A stretch of DNA of 35,675 bases from Opitutaceae bacterium (GCA_028280945.1 JANQKV010000041.1:1-35675); one strand, 5' to 3'; shown: positions 25,962-34,843, counted from the stretch's first letter. The notes: generated from the letters alone by a model not told the origin. Numbers and translations are program-made.

Positions 25962-28423
25962 CCGTATACCGCGTCAAATACACGACGGTAGAGGGAGAGG
26001 GTTTTGATTGCGGTCATGCGAGCCGAAAAGATATTCCGGCGCCGAAACGCGGCGCTGATCAGTTCCTCCCGGCGCTCCGGATCGTTGATGCAACGCAGCA
26101 GGCTGGCCCCGATTTCGTGAACGTTGTGGGGATCAAACACATCGGCGGCGTCGCCCGCCACTTCCGGGAGCGACGTGCCCGCGGAGCAGGCCACGGGTTT
26201 TCCGGCAATGATCGCCTCGGCGACGGGCATGCCAAATCCCTCGAACAGGGACGGGAAGACCAGGAGTTCGCAGCCGTGGAACAAGGCCTTCATTTCCAGC
26301 GGCGAACGGTAGCCCAGGTGACGCACCCGCCCCCGGAGTTCCGGCCGTTCCATCCAGGCTCGGGCCGGGTGGTCGTCCTCGAACATTCGCCCGGTGAAGA
26401 TCAATTGGAGGTTTTTCGGCAGGTGGGGCAGAATCAGGGCGAAGGCCTCCACCAGCTTGGCGTGGTTCTTGTGGGGCCAGCCGTGGGCGGGGAAGAACAG
26501 GAACGGGCCCGAGATCCCCATCTTTTCCAGCAGCCGATTGCGCCGGCCGGTGCTGAGTGGCTTCCAGACGTTGCGGCTGGGGATGTTCCAGATGGTGGTG
26601 ATCTTCTCCAGCGGTATGCCGTAGTTCTCATGCAGGCATTGTTGGGTGAATTCGGAAATGGCGACCACATGGACGGCGCGATTGGCGGAATCCCGATAGA
26701 GCTTGTCCCTTTCCTTGAATTCCTCCTCGCCGAAAAACTGGGGTAGCGCGAGGTGCTGCAGGTCGTGCACCGTCACGATCTGGGGAAACTTGGCGAGGTC
26801 CGGGTGCACGTAGCCGCAGGTGGAATGCACCAGGTCGAAATCCAACTCGCGGTAGGTGCGAAGGGTGCGCATCTCCGGGGTGAGGACCGGTTGGCGCCCC
26901 ACGGATTCGGCCAGACGGTTGGTGAGTCCGGCAAGGGACCGTTCCGCATCCCGCACCACCGGATCCGAATAGACCGGGTTGAGCTTGAACTTGGGGTCAA
27001 GTTTCCACTCGTGAAAGGAACTCCGGGGCACGTAGGCGCTGTAGTGGTTCGTGTGGTCCAGCTGGCTGATGGCATGAATCAGTTCATGGCTCATTTGCTC
27101 GGTCCCTCCGGACCGTCCTATTTCCATCCAGCGCAGGTCATACAGCAGGCGGAAGGGTTGCTCCCGGCGCGACCGAATCGATCGTTCACACAGGGTGGTG
27201 AACTTCTTGCCGGCGACCTCAATGGAATGCTCGTCCCGGGCCACGCCGGCCGCAGTCTCGAGGACCTTGGCCGGGGCCGGTTTTTCCAGCAGCGAGGCCA
27301 CGCGCTCGGCAAAGTCTGAGGGATCGTCCTCCAGCCAGGCGTTGCCTTGGTGGGCCGCCTCGGACCCTTCCGCGGCCATGGTGGTCATGACCACCGGGAC
27401 CCGCATGCTCCAAGCCTCGAATATTTTCTGCCGCACGCCGCCGCCGAACCTCATGGGTATCACGTAGACGTCGGCGTCCCAGAAGTAGGGTCTGATGTCC
27501 GGCACGTCCTCGTGCAGTGAGGCATTGGTGGCTTCAGCCAGCGCCGAACGGACCTCGGCAACCGGTTGCATTCCCGCCAGGACCAACCGTGCCTCCGGGC
27601 ATTGTGTGATCACCCGGGGCCAGATGTCCCGCACCAGAAACTGAATGGCATCGACATTGGGCGGGTGCCCGAGGTGGCCGGTGAAAAGCACGGTTTTTTC
27701 GCCAGATCGCCGCCAGTCCGGGGACGGGGGGGTGAAGTAGTCCTGATCCACCGGGATCGGGGCGACCACGGTGTTTGGGGGCAGCGCCAGCAGGCGGCGG
27801 GCAATTGACAGATCGGCTTCAGAAACAAAGCCCACGGCGTCGGCGTTCGCGCAGACCCGCTGCTCCTGTTGATGCACCTTCCTCAGGGTGGATGAGGGGA
27901 GTGGGGGAATGTTCCGTCTATGGTAGTCCGCACGCACATCGTGAAAATAGACGCACTTGGCCCCGAAGCGCGGCAGGTATTCCAGCCAAGGCCGGTTGGA
28001 GGTTTGAATGATTACAAAGCCCTGCCAAGACTCTGACTCCATCGCGGCGAGCAACTGGGGGGCACAATTCGACAGGACGGCAAGACGCAGGAAGGCATCG
28101 TCCGGGTCTTGTTCCAGCCCCAGGAGTCTCTCCAGCAGGGAAACGCGCCATTTGGCCGGCAGCTTCAACAGCCAGCCCTTGAGTTGACCGTCACTAACCT
28201 CTTGGATGATCAAGGGAGACGCCGGTGCACTGCGGGGCCAAAGAAAGGTGCTCCCTACCGCCTGCTCGAGATTGGCCACTCCTTCCGCCGGGTGGTGTTC
28301 ATACAACGGCGCCACCACACCCACCCGGTGAGATTGCGCCAACAGCCGCAGGTTGAAGAAATCATGGCCGTTTCTTCCCGGGAAGTAGGGGAGATCGGTG
28401 GTGAGAACTAGAAAACTGGACAT
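25958..28423 (-). CDS. Double-GT4 glycosyltransferase (two GT-B domains)
   Basis: I chose the ATG at 28423, just after the sulfotransferase stop; the longer frame to 28480 adds only basic low-complexity sequence. The 821-residue protein has two GT-B domains (about 2-416 and 423-821). The first contains VLFTGHLGHPPN and a GGGVRQKIFEAWSMRVPVV segment. The second contains FPAHGWPHKNH and FPSLFEGFGMPVAEAIIAGK, with the E-x7-E motif of retaining GT4 enzymes. Two catalytic GT4 domains in one chain of about 820 residues is the plan of E. coli WbdA, the O8/O9a polymannose polymerase. Position directly after wzm, wzt and a coiled-coil fusion supports a processive polymerase role (inference). Confidence 0.85.
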   Translation of the reverse strand: MSSFLVLTTDLPYFPGRNGHDFFNLRLLAQSHRVGVVAPLYEHHPAEGVANLEQAVGSTFLWPRSAPASPLIIQEVSDGQLKGWLLKLPAKWRVSLLERLLGLEQDPDDAFLRLAVLSNCAPQLLAAMESESWQGFVIIQTSNRPWLEYLPRFGAKCVYFHDVRADYHRRNIPPLPSSTLRKVHQQEQRVCANADAVGFVSEADLSIARRLLALPPNTVVAPIPVDQDYFTPPSPDWRRSGEKTVLFTGHLGHPPNVDAIQFLVRDIWPRVITQCPEARLVLAGMQPVAEVRSALAEATNASLHEDVPDIRPYFWDADVYVIPMRFGGGVRQKIFEAWSMRVPVVMTTMAAEGSEAAHQGNAWLEDDPSDFAERVASLLEKPAPAKVLETAAGVARDEHSIEVAGKKFTTLCERSIRSRREQPFRLLYDLRWMEIGRSGGTEQMSHELIHAISQLDHTNHYSAYVPRSSFHEWKLDPKFKLNPVYSDPVVRDAERSLAGLTNRLAESVGRQPVLTPEMRTLRTYRELDFDLVHSTCGYVHPDLAKFPQIVTVHDLQHLALPQFFGEEEFKERDKLYRDSANRAVHVVAISEFTQQCLHENYGIPLEKITTIWNIPSRNVWKPLSTGRRNRLLEKMGISGPFLFFPAHGWPHKNHAKLVEAFALILPHLPKNLQLIFTGRMFEDDHPARAWMERPELRGRVRHLGYRSPLEMKALFHGCELLVFPSLFEGFGMPVAEAIIAGKPVACSAGTSLPEVAGDAADVFDPHNVHEIGASLLRCINDPERREELISAAFRRRNIFSARMTAIKTLSLYRRVFDAVYG

Positions 28424-28433
28424 CGCTTCGCGG

Positions 28434-29885
28434 TCAGGGTGACGCTTGCTCCTCACCCTCGGCTCTCGTTTTCCAGGCATCTCGGTCCTGTTCGGTCAGC
28501 CAGACTGATTTTTTCAGCTCCTCCACTTGGGAATACAGTTGGTTCATTTTCTCAAGCTGGCCGTGGATGGTCGCCTCCAGTTCGGCCGCCTTTTTACCTT
28601 GGTTTTCAATCACGGTGCCCCGTTCATTGTAGTCACTTTCCAGCGCCGTGAAGTTCTTTTCGAGATCGGCTAATTGTGCCTCCGCCATGTTGGCCCGGTT
28701 GGCCGCCTTGTCCTTCTCCTCGCAGGCTGCCGTCAGCTCCCGCTGCATCTCCTCCAATTGCGAGCGCAATAGTTCGATCTCCCAGTCCTTGGCCTCGCCA
28801 GCCGAAGTCGAATTCCGACTGAGCTCGTCGAGTTGGGATCGCAAGAGATCAATCTCCTGGTCCTTATCCTTGCCGGCCAAGACGGAATTTTTGCTCAGAT
28901 CGTCCAACTGTGTCCGGAGGTTCCGAAGCTCCTCCTGGGCAGCGGACAATTGCCTGCGAATGGCAAAGTGGTTGTCTGCCGGGTCTTTCGGTTTGGCCTG
29001 GTCCGGCTTCGACCGCGGCAGGGTGCCGCCAATCATGCCCAAGGCTTCATCGTATTCCTCCGCGTAGCCCTGTTCGGCGAAGCAGTCCCGGCCCAGTCTT
29101 GTCAAGACCAAGGTCAATTCATCGCGGTCGAGCCCGGTTTTCCAGCGGCCAATCGAGCCGCGGTGGGCGGTTTTGTGCTGCCAAACCTTGTCGTCGCCAA
29201 ACCGGGGGGAATCCTGGTCGGCGGATGATCCTGGCGAGGCCTGATACTGTAGGGGATCACCCTTCGGAGCGGCGAGCCCCAGTTGCTCGAACAGGTGCCG
29301 CAACGAGGTGCCCCCGTCTGAAACCAGGTCCTCGTATTTGATGCGGGGGGCTTCGGGTCTCTCTCCGAAGAACCGATTAAGCTTGGTGAATGCCGTGGTG
29401 CAGTCGTGCGTGTGGGGGGAGGCCTGTTCCCCCATCTGCTCGGCTACACTGATGCCCCAGTGCGACTTGCAGGAGGTGATCACGTCTAGGGGGGATCGTC
29501 TCAACCAGATCATCCGGGCCGCGGGCCAGCGCTCGCTCAAGAACCAGGGGATATGGTAGTAACGCGGGGTCTTGTCGATCAGGCATCGGGTTCCGGACTT
29601 GGCCAGCAACTGGGAGTAGTGGCGCCGGATGGCCTCATGGACGGGTTCCGTGCCATCCTTGTCGCGGGGAAACAGCGTGACAATCGCCTCATTGGCCAGG
29701 TTCTGGTCATAGTCCGCATCCACCAGCTTTTGGTTGGGGTCCAATGCGGCGTAGGGAAGCTGGATCCACAGCTCCGACGGACAGGTGGCCTCCTCGGAAG
29801 CGGACAGCAACACACCCAGCAGCGTCGACCCGGATCGCGGCGCCGACATGATGAATATGAGATTGTCGCCCTGGGGTGTAATCAT
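28434..29885 (-). CDS. PAPS-dependent sulfotransferase fused to a coiled coil
   Basis: The ATG at 29885 overlaps the wzt stop as ATGA (29882-29885); the longer frame to 30077 adds 64 unconserved residues. The result is 483 residues. Residues 9-280 are a sulfotransferase: SAPRSGST (14-21) is the 5'-phosphosulfate-binding loop of PAPS, and LRRSPLDVITSCKSH (128-142) is the 3'-phosphate-binding segment. From about 308 to 478 there is a charged coiled coil with three tandem 25-residue units (323-397). Sulfotransferases move sulfate from PAPS to a sugar hydroxyl. In the same position E. coli O8/O9a has WbdD, a chain-terminating modifier with a coiled-coil ruler, so a terminator/ruler role is plausible. 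Confidence 0.85.
   Translation of the reverse strand: MITPQGDNLIFIMSAPRSGSTLLGVLLSASEEATCPSELWIQLPYAALDPNQKLVDADYDQNLANEAIVTLFPRDKDGTEPVHEAIRRHYSQLLAKSGTRCLIDKTPRYYHIPWFLSERWPAARMIWLRRSPLDVITSCKSHWGISVAEQMGEQASPHTHDCTTAFTKLNRFFGERPEAPRIKYEDLVSDGGTSLRHLFEQLGLAAPKGDPLQYQASPGSSADQDSPRFGDDKVWQHKTAHRGSIGRWKTGLDRDELTLVLTRLGRDCFAEQGYAEEYDEALGMIGGTLPRSKPDQAKPKDPADNHFAIRRQLSAAQEELRNLRTQLDDLSKNSVLAGKDKDQEIDLLRSQLDELSRNSTSAGEAKDWEIELLRSQLEEMQRELTAACEEKDKAANRANMAEAQLADLEKNFTALESDYNERGTVIENQGKKAAELEATIHGQLEKMNQLYSQVEELKKSVWLTEQDRDAWKTRAEGEEQASP
28695..28919 (-). repeat. Three tandem 75-bp (25-codon) units inside the coiled coil
   Basis: In the sulfotransferase fusion, residues 323-347, 348-372 and 373-397 align without gaps, each starting LRxQL and containing an Asp/Glu-Lys core. 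The first two are very similar and the third is more diverged. A period of 25 residues is not a multiple of seven, but it is compatible with a stretched coiled coil. Unit-length indels would change coil length. Confidence 0.7.
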
Positions 29886-31129
29886 GACGCCACCCTGTCC
29901 ACCTTGTGTTGGCCCTGCCATTCCACCACGTCCATGAGCCCGGCGTTGCGGAACCGGCCAATCACCGGAACCCGCAGGATGTCCAGCTTTCGGCACAGAA
30001 ACTGATCCTTCTCGGCGTGGGCACAACCGGCCGAAAAGAACAGGTGCCCGGGACTCACCGGCAGATTGAGTTGCCAAGTCACCACGATTTCGTCCCCCGA
30101 TTGGAAAGAGCCGGTGTTGCGATGCCCCAGCATCTCGGTGTTGGCGGATGTCAGCAAAACCCCGTGGACGTTGGTCACCCTCAGCCCGTAGATTGGGTGG
30201 TCCACGGCTTCGTGGAATTTGATGCGGTAACAGAAGTCGAAGGCGCTGCCACTCTCCACGCTCTCCACCTTTTCACCGTCCGGAGTTTGAATCCAGATAT
30301 CGGTAAAGGAAGCCTCGCCTGATCCGTAGGACTTGATCTCCGCCTCCACTTTCTCGCCGAATATCTTTTGCTGGTAGATGTTGCCGCAGACCTTCGGGTC
30401 ATCGATGGCAAGGACCTCGCCCTGTTCCAGCAGGACCGCCCGTTCACACAGGTTGGTGACGGTGTTGATGTCGTGGGAGACAAACAGAAACGTGCAGCCT
30501 CGCTCCCGCAACTCCTCGATCCGCCGAAAACAGCGACGCTGGAAGCCCATGTCTCCCACCGACAGGGCTTCGTCGACAATGAGAATGTCGGGCTTGACCG
30601 CGATGGTGACAGCAAATGCCAGTCGCACCATCATGCCGCTGGAATAGGTTTTCACCGGTTGGTCGAGAAATTCCCCGATGTCCGCAAACGCCGCGATGTC
30701 GTCAAACTGTGCATGGATCTCCTCCCGGCTCAACCCCAGGACTGCTGCGTTCATGAACACGTTTTCCCGTCCGGTGAATTCCGGATTGAAGCCGCTCCCC
30801 AACTCCAGCAAGGCCGCAACCCGTCCGGTTTTTGTCACGCTTCCGCTGGTGGGCTGGAGGGTGCCGGCAATCGTTTGCAGCAGGGTGGACTTGCCCGATC
30901 CGTTGCGTCCGATGATGCCCACGCTCTCCCCCTTGCGAACCGTCAGAGAAATGTCCCGCAGGGCCCAGAAATCAGTGAAGTGCGAGTCGGCGCGGCGTTG
31001 GAGTGCCTTCGAGCGCGTCAGATTGCCCAGTCCCTTCAAGACCGGGCTGATCATACGGGAGGAGGGCTCGTTCCAAATGCGGTAGACCTTGGAAAGATTG
31101 CGGACCTCGATGGCGTTTTCGTTACTCAT
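29882..31129 (-). CDS. wzt: ABC transporter ATP-binding protein with C-terminal carbohydrate-binding domain (Wzt)
   Basis: The ATG at 31129 gives 415 residues; a longer frame to 31267 adds no conserved sequence. Walker A IGRNGSGKST is at 73-82, the signature YSSGM at 162-166, Walker B ILIVDE at 182-187 and the switch His in VSHD at 218-220. Residues about 265-405 form a beta-rich domain as in Wzt proteins of the O8/O9a type, which recognise the modified non-reducing end of the finished glycan before export. It pairs with Wzm (stop 17 bases upstream) and overlaps the sulfotransferase fusion. The protein acts at the cytoplasmic face of the inner membrane. Confidence 0.92.
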   Translation of the reverse strand: MSNENAIEVRNLSKVYRIWNEPSSRMISPVLKGLGNLTRSKALQRRADSHFTDFWALRDISLTVRKGESVGIIGRNGSGKSTLLQTIAGTLQPTSGSVTKTGRVAALLELGSGFNPEFTGRENVFMNAAVLGLSREEIHAQFDDIAAFADIGEFLDQPVKTYSSGMMVRLAFAVTIAVKPDILIVDEALSVGDMGFQRRCFRRIEELRERGCTFLFVSHDINTVTNLCERAVLLEQGEVLAIDDPKVCGNIYQQKIFGEKVEAEIKSYGSGEASFTDIWIQTPDGEKVESVESGSAFDFCYRIKFHEAVDHPIYGLRVTNVHGVLLTSANTEMLGHRNTGSFQSGDEIVVTWQLNLPVSPGHLFFSAGCAHAEKDQFLCRKLDILRVPVIGRFRNAGLMDVVEWQGQHKVDRVAS

Positions 31130-31146
31130 GGGTGGCGGCAGCCGGG

Positions 31147-31959
31147 TCAAAGGACGTCCGCGAAGGCAGGTTTGACTTTGCGGAACATGAACTGTCCCAG
31201 CAGGAATACCATGGCGCTGGCGGCATAGACAAAGGCAAGGTGATTCAGATTGATCGACCGGCCCCACAGAACCGCGTCACGGCTCATCTCCACGATCAGC
31301 AGCACGGGGTTCAGCCGCATCCAAAACCAGGCCTCGGGGGGAATGCTATGGGCGGGATAGAACACGGCACTGGCAAACATCACCGCCATGGTGGCGAAGG
31401 GAATCAATTGGGTGATGTCCCGGAAAAAGACTCCGAGGGCCGACAGGATCCAGGATACTCCCAGCAGGAAAAACACCATGGGCAGCAGAATCACGATCAA
31501 CCACAGTGAATTGACGGTCAATCCAGGGCCGATCCACGCCACTCCGACAAGTAGAATGGCCAAGCTGATCAAAAAGTGGAAAAGTCCGCCCAGAACAACT
31601 GAGGCCGGCAGAACCTCCAGGGGAAACACTACTTTCTTTACGAGGTTGGGTTGGGTCACGATGACGGCGGGAGCCAGTCCACCCACCTCCCCAAACGCGT
31701 GAAAGATGGTGAGCCCCATGAAGATGCCCAGACCGTAGTCCACCTTGGTTTCATTGGGAATGATGCCGAAGCTGCCGCCAAAAATGTATCCGAAGACGAA
31801 AACATACAGGCTCAACAGCAAGAGCGGAGCGATCACCGACCAAACCAGGCCCAAGTGACTGCCTTTGTGACGCAGTTCCACGTTTCGGGTGGTGAACTGC
31901 CAAAGGAGCTCTCGGTTCGACCATAGTTTACCCAGGAGTGAATCTATCGCGCTTGCCAT
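31147..31959 (-). CDS. wzm: ABC-2 type permease of polysaccharide export (Wzm)
   Basis: I chose the ATG at 31959 (270 residues); an in-frame GTG at 31980 adds 7 residues, and neither has a strong ribosome site. About six hydrophobic helices are visible, with the LRHKGSHLGLVWSVI segment near the first one and LGVFFRDITQLIPF further on. Both are typical of ABC-2 O-antigen exporters. It forms the channel for lipid-linked glycan in the inner membrane and works with the Wzt ATPase immediately downstream. It is the first gene of the long minus-strand cluster. The IS3-family remnant starts about 110 bases upstream, so transcription may be read from this short region. Confidence 0.9.
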   Translation of the reverse strand: MASAIDSLLGKLWSNRELLWQFTTRNVELRHKGSHLGLVWSVIAPLLLLSLYVFVFGYIFGGSFGIIPNETKVDYGLGIFMGLTIFHAFGEVGGLAPAVIVTQPNLVKKVVFPLEVLPASVVLGGLFHFLISLAILLVGVAWIGPGLTVNSLWLIVILLPMVFFLLGVSWILSALGVFFRDITQLIPFATMAVMFASAVFYPAHSIPPEAWFWMRLNPVLLIVEMSRDAVLWGRSINLNHLAFVYAASAMVFLLGQFMFRKVKPAFADVL

Positions 31960-32038
31960 TGATTTTAAGTGATCAGTCACCCGTCATCGGATTCGACTCA
32001 AGCATCGATTGGTATTGGGAGTTTAAGCGGGCCGCGAT

Positions 32039-32067
32039 ATCATCGTCAGCTTTTTCTCGTCTCGCAA
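32039..32067 (-). promoter_or_regulatory. Possible promoter of the wzm operon (weak)
   Basis: On the minus strand, TTGCGA and GATGAT lie 17 bases apart, upstream of wzm and just inside the edge of the IS remnant (32071). Each box matches 4 of 6 consensus positions, so this is only a candidate. It would place transcription start about 50-60 bases upstream of wzm. Confidence 0.2.
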
Positions 32068-32101
32068 ACTTGATGTGACACCGTTACTTGGAAACCGGTC
32101 C

Positions 32102-32891
32102 CTAATGTTTGTGGCTAAAGCGTGGAGTGTGTTTAAGGATGGTTATTGGTCGTGCGCCGCGCTTCAATGTTTTGCTGCGGAGCCTCAATGTCGAAGCATA
32201 GATGCACTTGAGCACTCATCGCGCAGACGGTCGATGAAACTCAATGTAGCCGTTTGGGGTGGTTTTGTCCGGCCGGATAAAGTTGAGCGTCACTCCGGAT
32301 CGATATGCCCAACTGTCTATCACCTTGCTGTAAAATAGCTTCGCATGTCGTTGCTAAGGTCCTCGGAACCCAGCCATTGTCGACTCTGATCAAACGGAGT
32401 ATTTTACGTTTTTCACAAAACCGATTCAAGTATTGGGCGACCTTCTCGCCACTTATGGGAGGTTTACGCCTGATCAGCAGTGCCTCGCGGGTGTGGGTAT
32501 CAATCAACGTCAGGATACAAAACCACCTGTGATCCTCAAAGCGCTCAGCCACAAGATCCATCGCCCAGAGTTGATTCCCACACACTGGTGCCTCCAGTGG
32601 CGCACGGGTTTTTGCCGGCGCTTCTTCTTGTGCTTGTGACTCAGGTCCAGCTCCTCCCCTTGGTAGAGGCGGTAAAATCCGCCTAGCGTTCACTTTCCAG
32701 CCTTCGCGTCGCAGCATGATGGTCACTACGGTATCCAGAGTGGATGCACTTGGCGGCCAGTTCCCGCAGATGACACCGCAACAGCGGTTCCGCAGGATCC
32801 GGTTTGTTCTTTTAAGTAATAGGAAGAGGAGGCCAGCGGCATTAGCCTGCACTCCTGATGGTTGCCATTTGAATAAGCCTCGATCAGCCAC
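32102..32891 (-). pseudogene. IS3-family transposase orfB remnant (DDE integrase)
   Basis: The minus-strand frame contains NQLWAMDLVAERFEDHRWF, LTLIDTHTREALLI and IRVDNG, which are the DDE integrase segments of IS3-family OrfB. After VDNG the frame shifts. The rest of the domain (LNFIRPDKTTPNGYIE, SFIDRLRDEC and an FDIEA segment) appears in other frames down to about 32102, with internal stops. It cannot yield a working transposase. Length and order match OrfB. Confidence 0.8.
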
Positions 32892-33186
32892 CCGGCGAGC
32901 TCCCGTTTGCGCGCAGGCTTCAGAGTTTTTTTTGAAATGACCTCTTGAAGCATGTCCTTGCCCATACTCAGTTCGGCCTCCAGTTGCTCAAGCTTGGCGT
33001 TATCCTCACGCAGCTGACGCATCTCGCGGATCTCCGAAACGCTCATGTCTCTGAAGCGCTTGCGCCTGTTGTAAAACGTTGATTCGGGGACGCCCATCCC
33101 GGCGGCATAGATAGGCGATTTTCTCGCCGTTCTAGGCCCGCTTGAGCACATAGACAATCTGCTCGTTCGTGCATCGCTTCTTCATT
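32726..33186 (-). pseudogene. IS3-family transposase orfA remnant
   Basis: From the ATG at 33186 the frame reads MKKRCTNEQIVYVLKRA and then stops at TAG. The sequence continues in another frame with GVPESTFYNRRKRFRDMSVS and EIREMRQLREDNAKLEQLEA, the helix-turn-helix plus leucine-zipper plan of IS3-family OrfA. A further stretch leads towards the orfB region. A stop and at least one frameshift make it inactive. Confidence 0.78.
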
Positions 33187-33334
33187 GGTGATGTCCTTTC
33201 GGTTAAGGCACCACCTCAGCCAATTCCTCTAGGTCGTTTCCGTCCAGTTTAAGGGTCAACGTCATCTCGGTGTCCAAGTTGATGGGGTCACTTCACTGAT
33301 CAGATCGACCAGCACTTTGGTGAATCTGGATTCC

Positions 33335-33402
33335 TTGACACAAAATGAGCCGGTGAACTCAAAATCTCTCTTAGTTTGAGCTTGCACGCTGGGATAAGCG
33401 TG
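33335..33402 (+). promoter_or_regulatory. Possible promoter and two hairpins upstream of tolC-like gene
   Basis: A TTGACA box lies at 33335-33340, with a poor -10 candidate (CAAAAT) about 19 bases later. Two adjacent inverted repeats follow: CTCAAA/TTTGAG (33358-33363 and 33375-33380) and CACGCT/AGCGTG (33385-33390 and 33397-33402). They could be regulator-binding sites or leader hairpins for the export operon. All of this is weak. Confidence 0.25.
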
Positions 33403-33472
33403 TGGCCTCGTTCAATCGGGGTCGGTCGGCTTACTTATACGGTTTGGCCTGAAATACACACACAGTTCCCTA

Positions 33473-34843
33473 ATGCCAAAAATCCACCTAAACAAATTAT
33501 TTGCAGCATGCGGTGTAATGGCTGCAGTCACTTGCTCGGTTTTCTCTAAAACCCATCACCCTTCCTTGCCCGAGGATTCTTTGCCTGAATTGCAAAAGAT
33601 CATCAATGAAGCATTAGATGTTTCTCCGAGGATGATGATTCGGCGGGCCGATGCTGCCGCGACACTGGCAAACTTGGATGGTGCGAAGTCTTCTCGTTGG
33701 CCAAGAGTCGGTGGTTGGGCCAGCTATTATCGAGTCGAAGACGACAGGAACGATCCTCTTGGGTCTCGGCCTGGCACCACGTTGAATTACCGCGTATCAA
33801 TTGATCAGCCCGCTTACCATTGGGGCAACATATCTCGAAACATTCGTAATGCCGAGATAAGGTCCTTGATCGATTCGAATCAAACGCGATTGGCCTACCT
33901 GAATTTGGCCAGAGATGTTCGGTTACAGTATCTGAATTTGATCCGGGCTCGCAGGGGAATCGATCGTGCGGAATTGGGTTTGAAAATCAACGAGGCCGGT
34001 TTAAGACGCGCCTTGCAGCAACGAGAGCAAGATCAAGGATCGGAAGCTGAAGTCATTGCCGCCCGATTGATGCAACAGCGCGGTCAATTGGCTGCTGCTG
34101 AGGCGGAGGATTGGTTTCTTCGAGAGAGCAGAGTGTTGGCCCGCTTGGTGGGGTCTGAACCCCTCGCAGCAGACGATGTTCCCGATTGGTTCTCCGTGCC
34201 GGATTTTGTCGACGATGCTCCTATCGTAATTTCTCTGATGGCTTCATTTCTCGCGGCTGGAGATCCGGAAAACAGTGAAATCATCAATGCCCAGCGGGAA
34301 CTGGAGATCGCGCAAAACAATCACAAAAATACGAAGACGGCGCTGCGTCCATTCTTCGATGTAACCGCCGGAATATCTCAGCAGGACCAGGATTTTTCGT
34401 TGAGCGCGAATGATTACAACTTCAGGCAGCTTTTTGCGGGAGTTTCGGTCAGGTGGACTCTCTGGGACAGTTTCGCAACGAAAGCCAGGGTTCGATCAAG
34501 TTTGGCAAATCTTCGTGCCGCGGAAGTGCGTTTGCAGGAAACGCAACATAGGTTGATCGACAACGCTGATGACCTGGGTCGTCTCATAAAACGTGATGCG
34601 ATGCGGATTTCGATTGTGGAAAGTGAGCTGGAATCGGCCCGAGGTCACCTTGATTACACACTCGATTTAAGAGAACGCGGTGAGGCCTCGGAATCGGATG
34701 TCCTGAATTCGGAATACGCGTTGCAGCAGAAAATCGAGGAGGCTCTTTTCGTGCGGACGAGTTATTGGAACCGAATTTCGGATTTGTTGGTCATGATCGA
34801 AATGGACCCCATTTTGGCTCAAGTCCCGAACACTGCGGAATGA
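33473..34843 (+). CDS. TolC-like outer-membrane efflux protein
   Basis: A 456-residue protein with an N-terminal signal-peptide-like segment (KLFAACGVMAAVTCSVFS). Long alpha-helical hairpins carry the repeated OEP pattern (LNLARDVRLQYLNLIRARR; later the LNSEYALQQKIEEALF segment), and a beta-rich segment falls in the middle (NYRVSIDQPAYHWG). This is the plan of TolC/OprM outer-membrane channel subunits. Its stop overlaps the start of a HlyD-type adaptor by ATGA (34840-34843), so they are translated together. It could serve a tripartite efflux or a secretion system whose inner-membrane pump lies to the right of the window. No link to the Wzm/Wzt exporter is proved. Confidence 0.88.
   Translation: MPKIHLNKLFAACGVMAAVTCSVFSKTHHPSLPEDSLPELQKIINEALDVSPRMMIRRADAAATLANLDGAKSSRWPRVGGWASYYRVEDDRNDPLGSRPGTTLNYRVSIDQPAYHWGNISRNIRNAEIRSLIDSNQTRLAYLNLARDVRLQYLNLIRARRGIDRAELGLKINEAGLRRALQQREQDQGSEAEVIAARLMQQRGQLAAAEAEDWFLRESRVLARLVGSEPLAADDVPDWFSVPDFVDDAPIVISLMASFLAAGDPENSEIINAQRELEIAQNNHKNTKTALRPFFDVTAGISQQDQDFSLSANDYNFRQLFAGVSVRWTLWDSFATKARVRSSLANLRAAEVRLQETQHRLIDNADDLGRLIKRDAMRISIVESELESARGHLDYTLDLRERGEASESDVLNSEYALQQKIEEALFVRTSYWNRISDLLVMIEMDPILAQVPNTAE

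Larger units (their letters stand above)
32071..33295 (-). mobile_element. Degenerate IS3-family insertion sequence, both terminal inverted repeats visible
   Basis: The right end (minus strand) begins TGAAGTGACCCCATCAACTT (33295 down) and the left end (plus strand) begins TGATGTGACACCGTTACTT (32071 up). They match at about 20 of 26 positions with one gap, and 1.2 kb is the normal IS3 size. No clear target duplication is visible. The element carries remnants of the two overlapping transposase genes on the minus strand. Both are broken by stops and frameshifts, so it is not mobile on its own. It lies between the glycan-export operon and the TolC/HlyD pair. Confidence 0.78.

Noticed and set aside
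25949-26746. A 265-codon plus-strand open frame
   Set aside because: It is antisense to the double GT4. The GT4 motifs on the other strand are decisive.
29886-30077. Longer N-terminus for the sulfotransferase fusion
   Set aside because: It lies inside wzt, and the ATG at 29885 overlaps the wzt stop exactly as ATGA.
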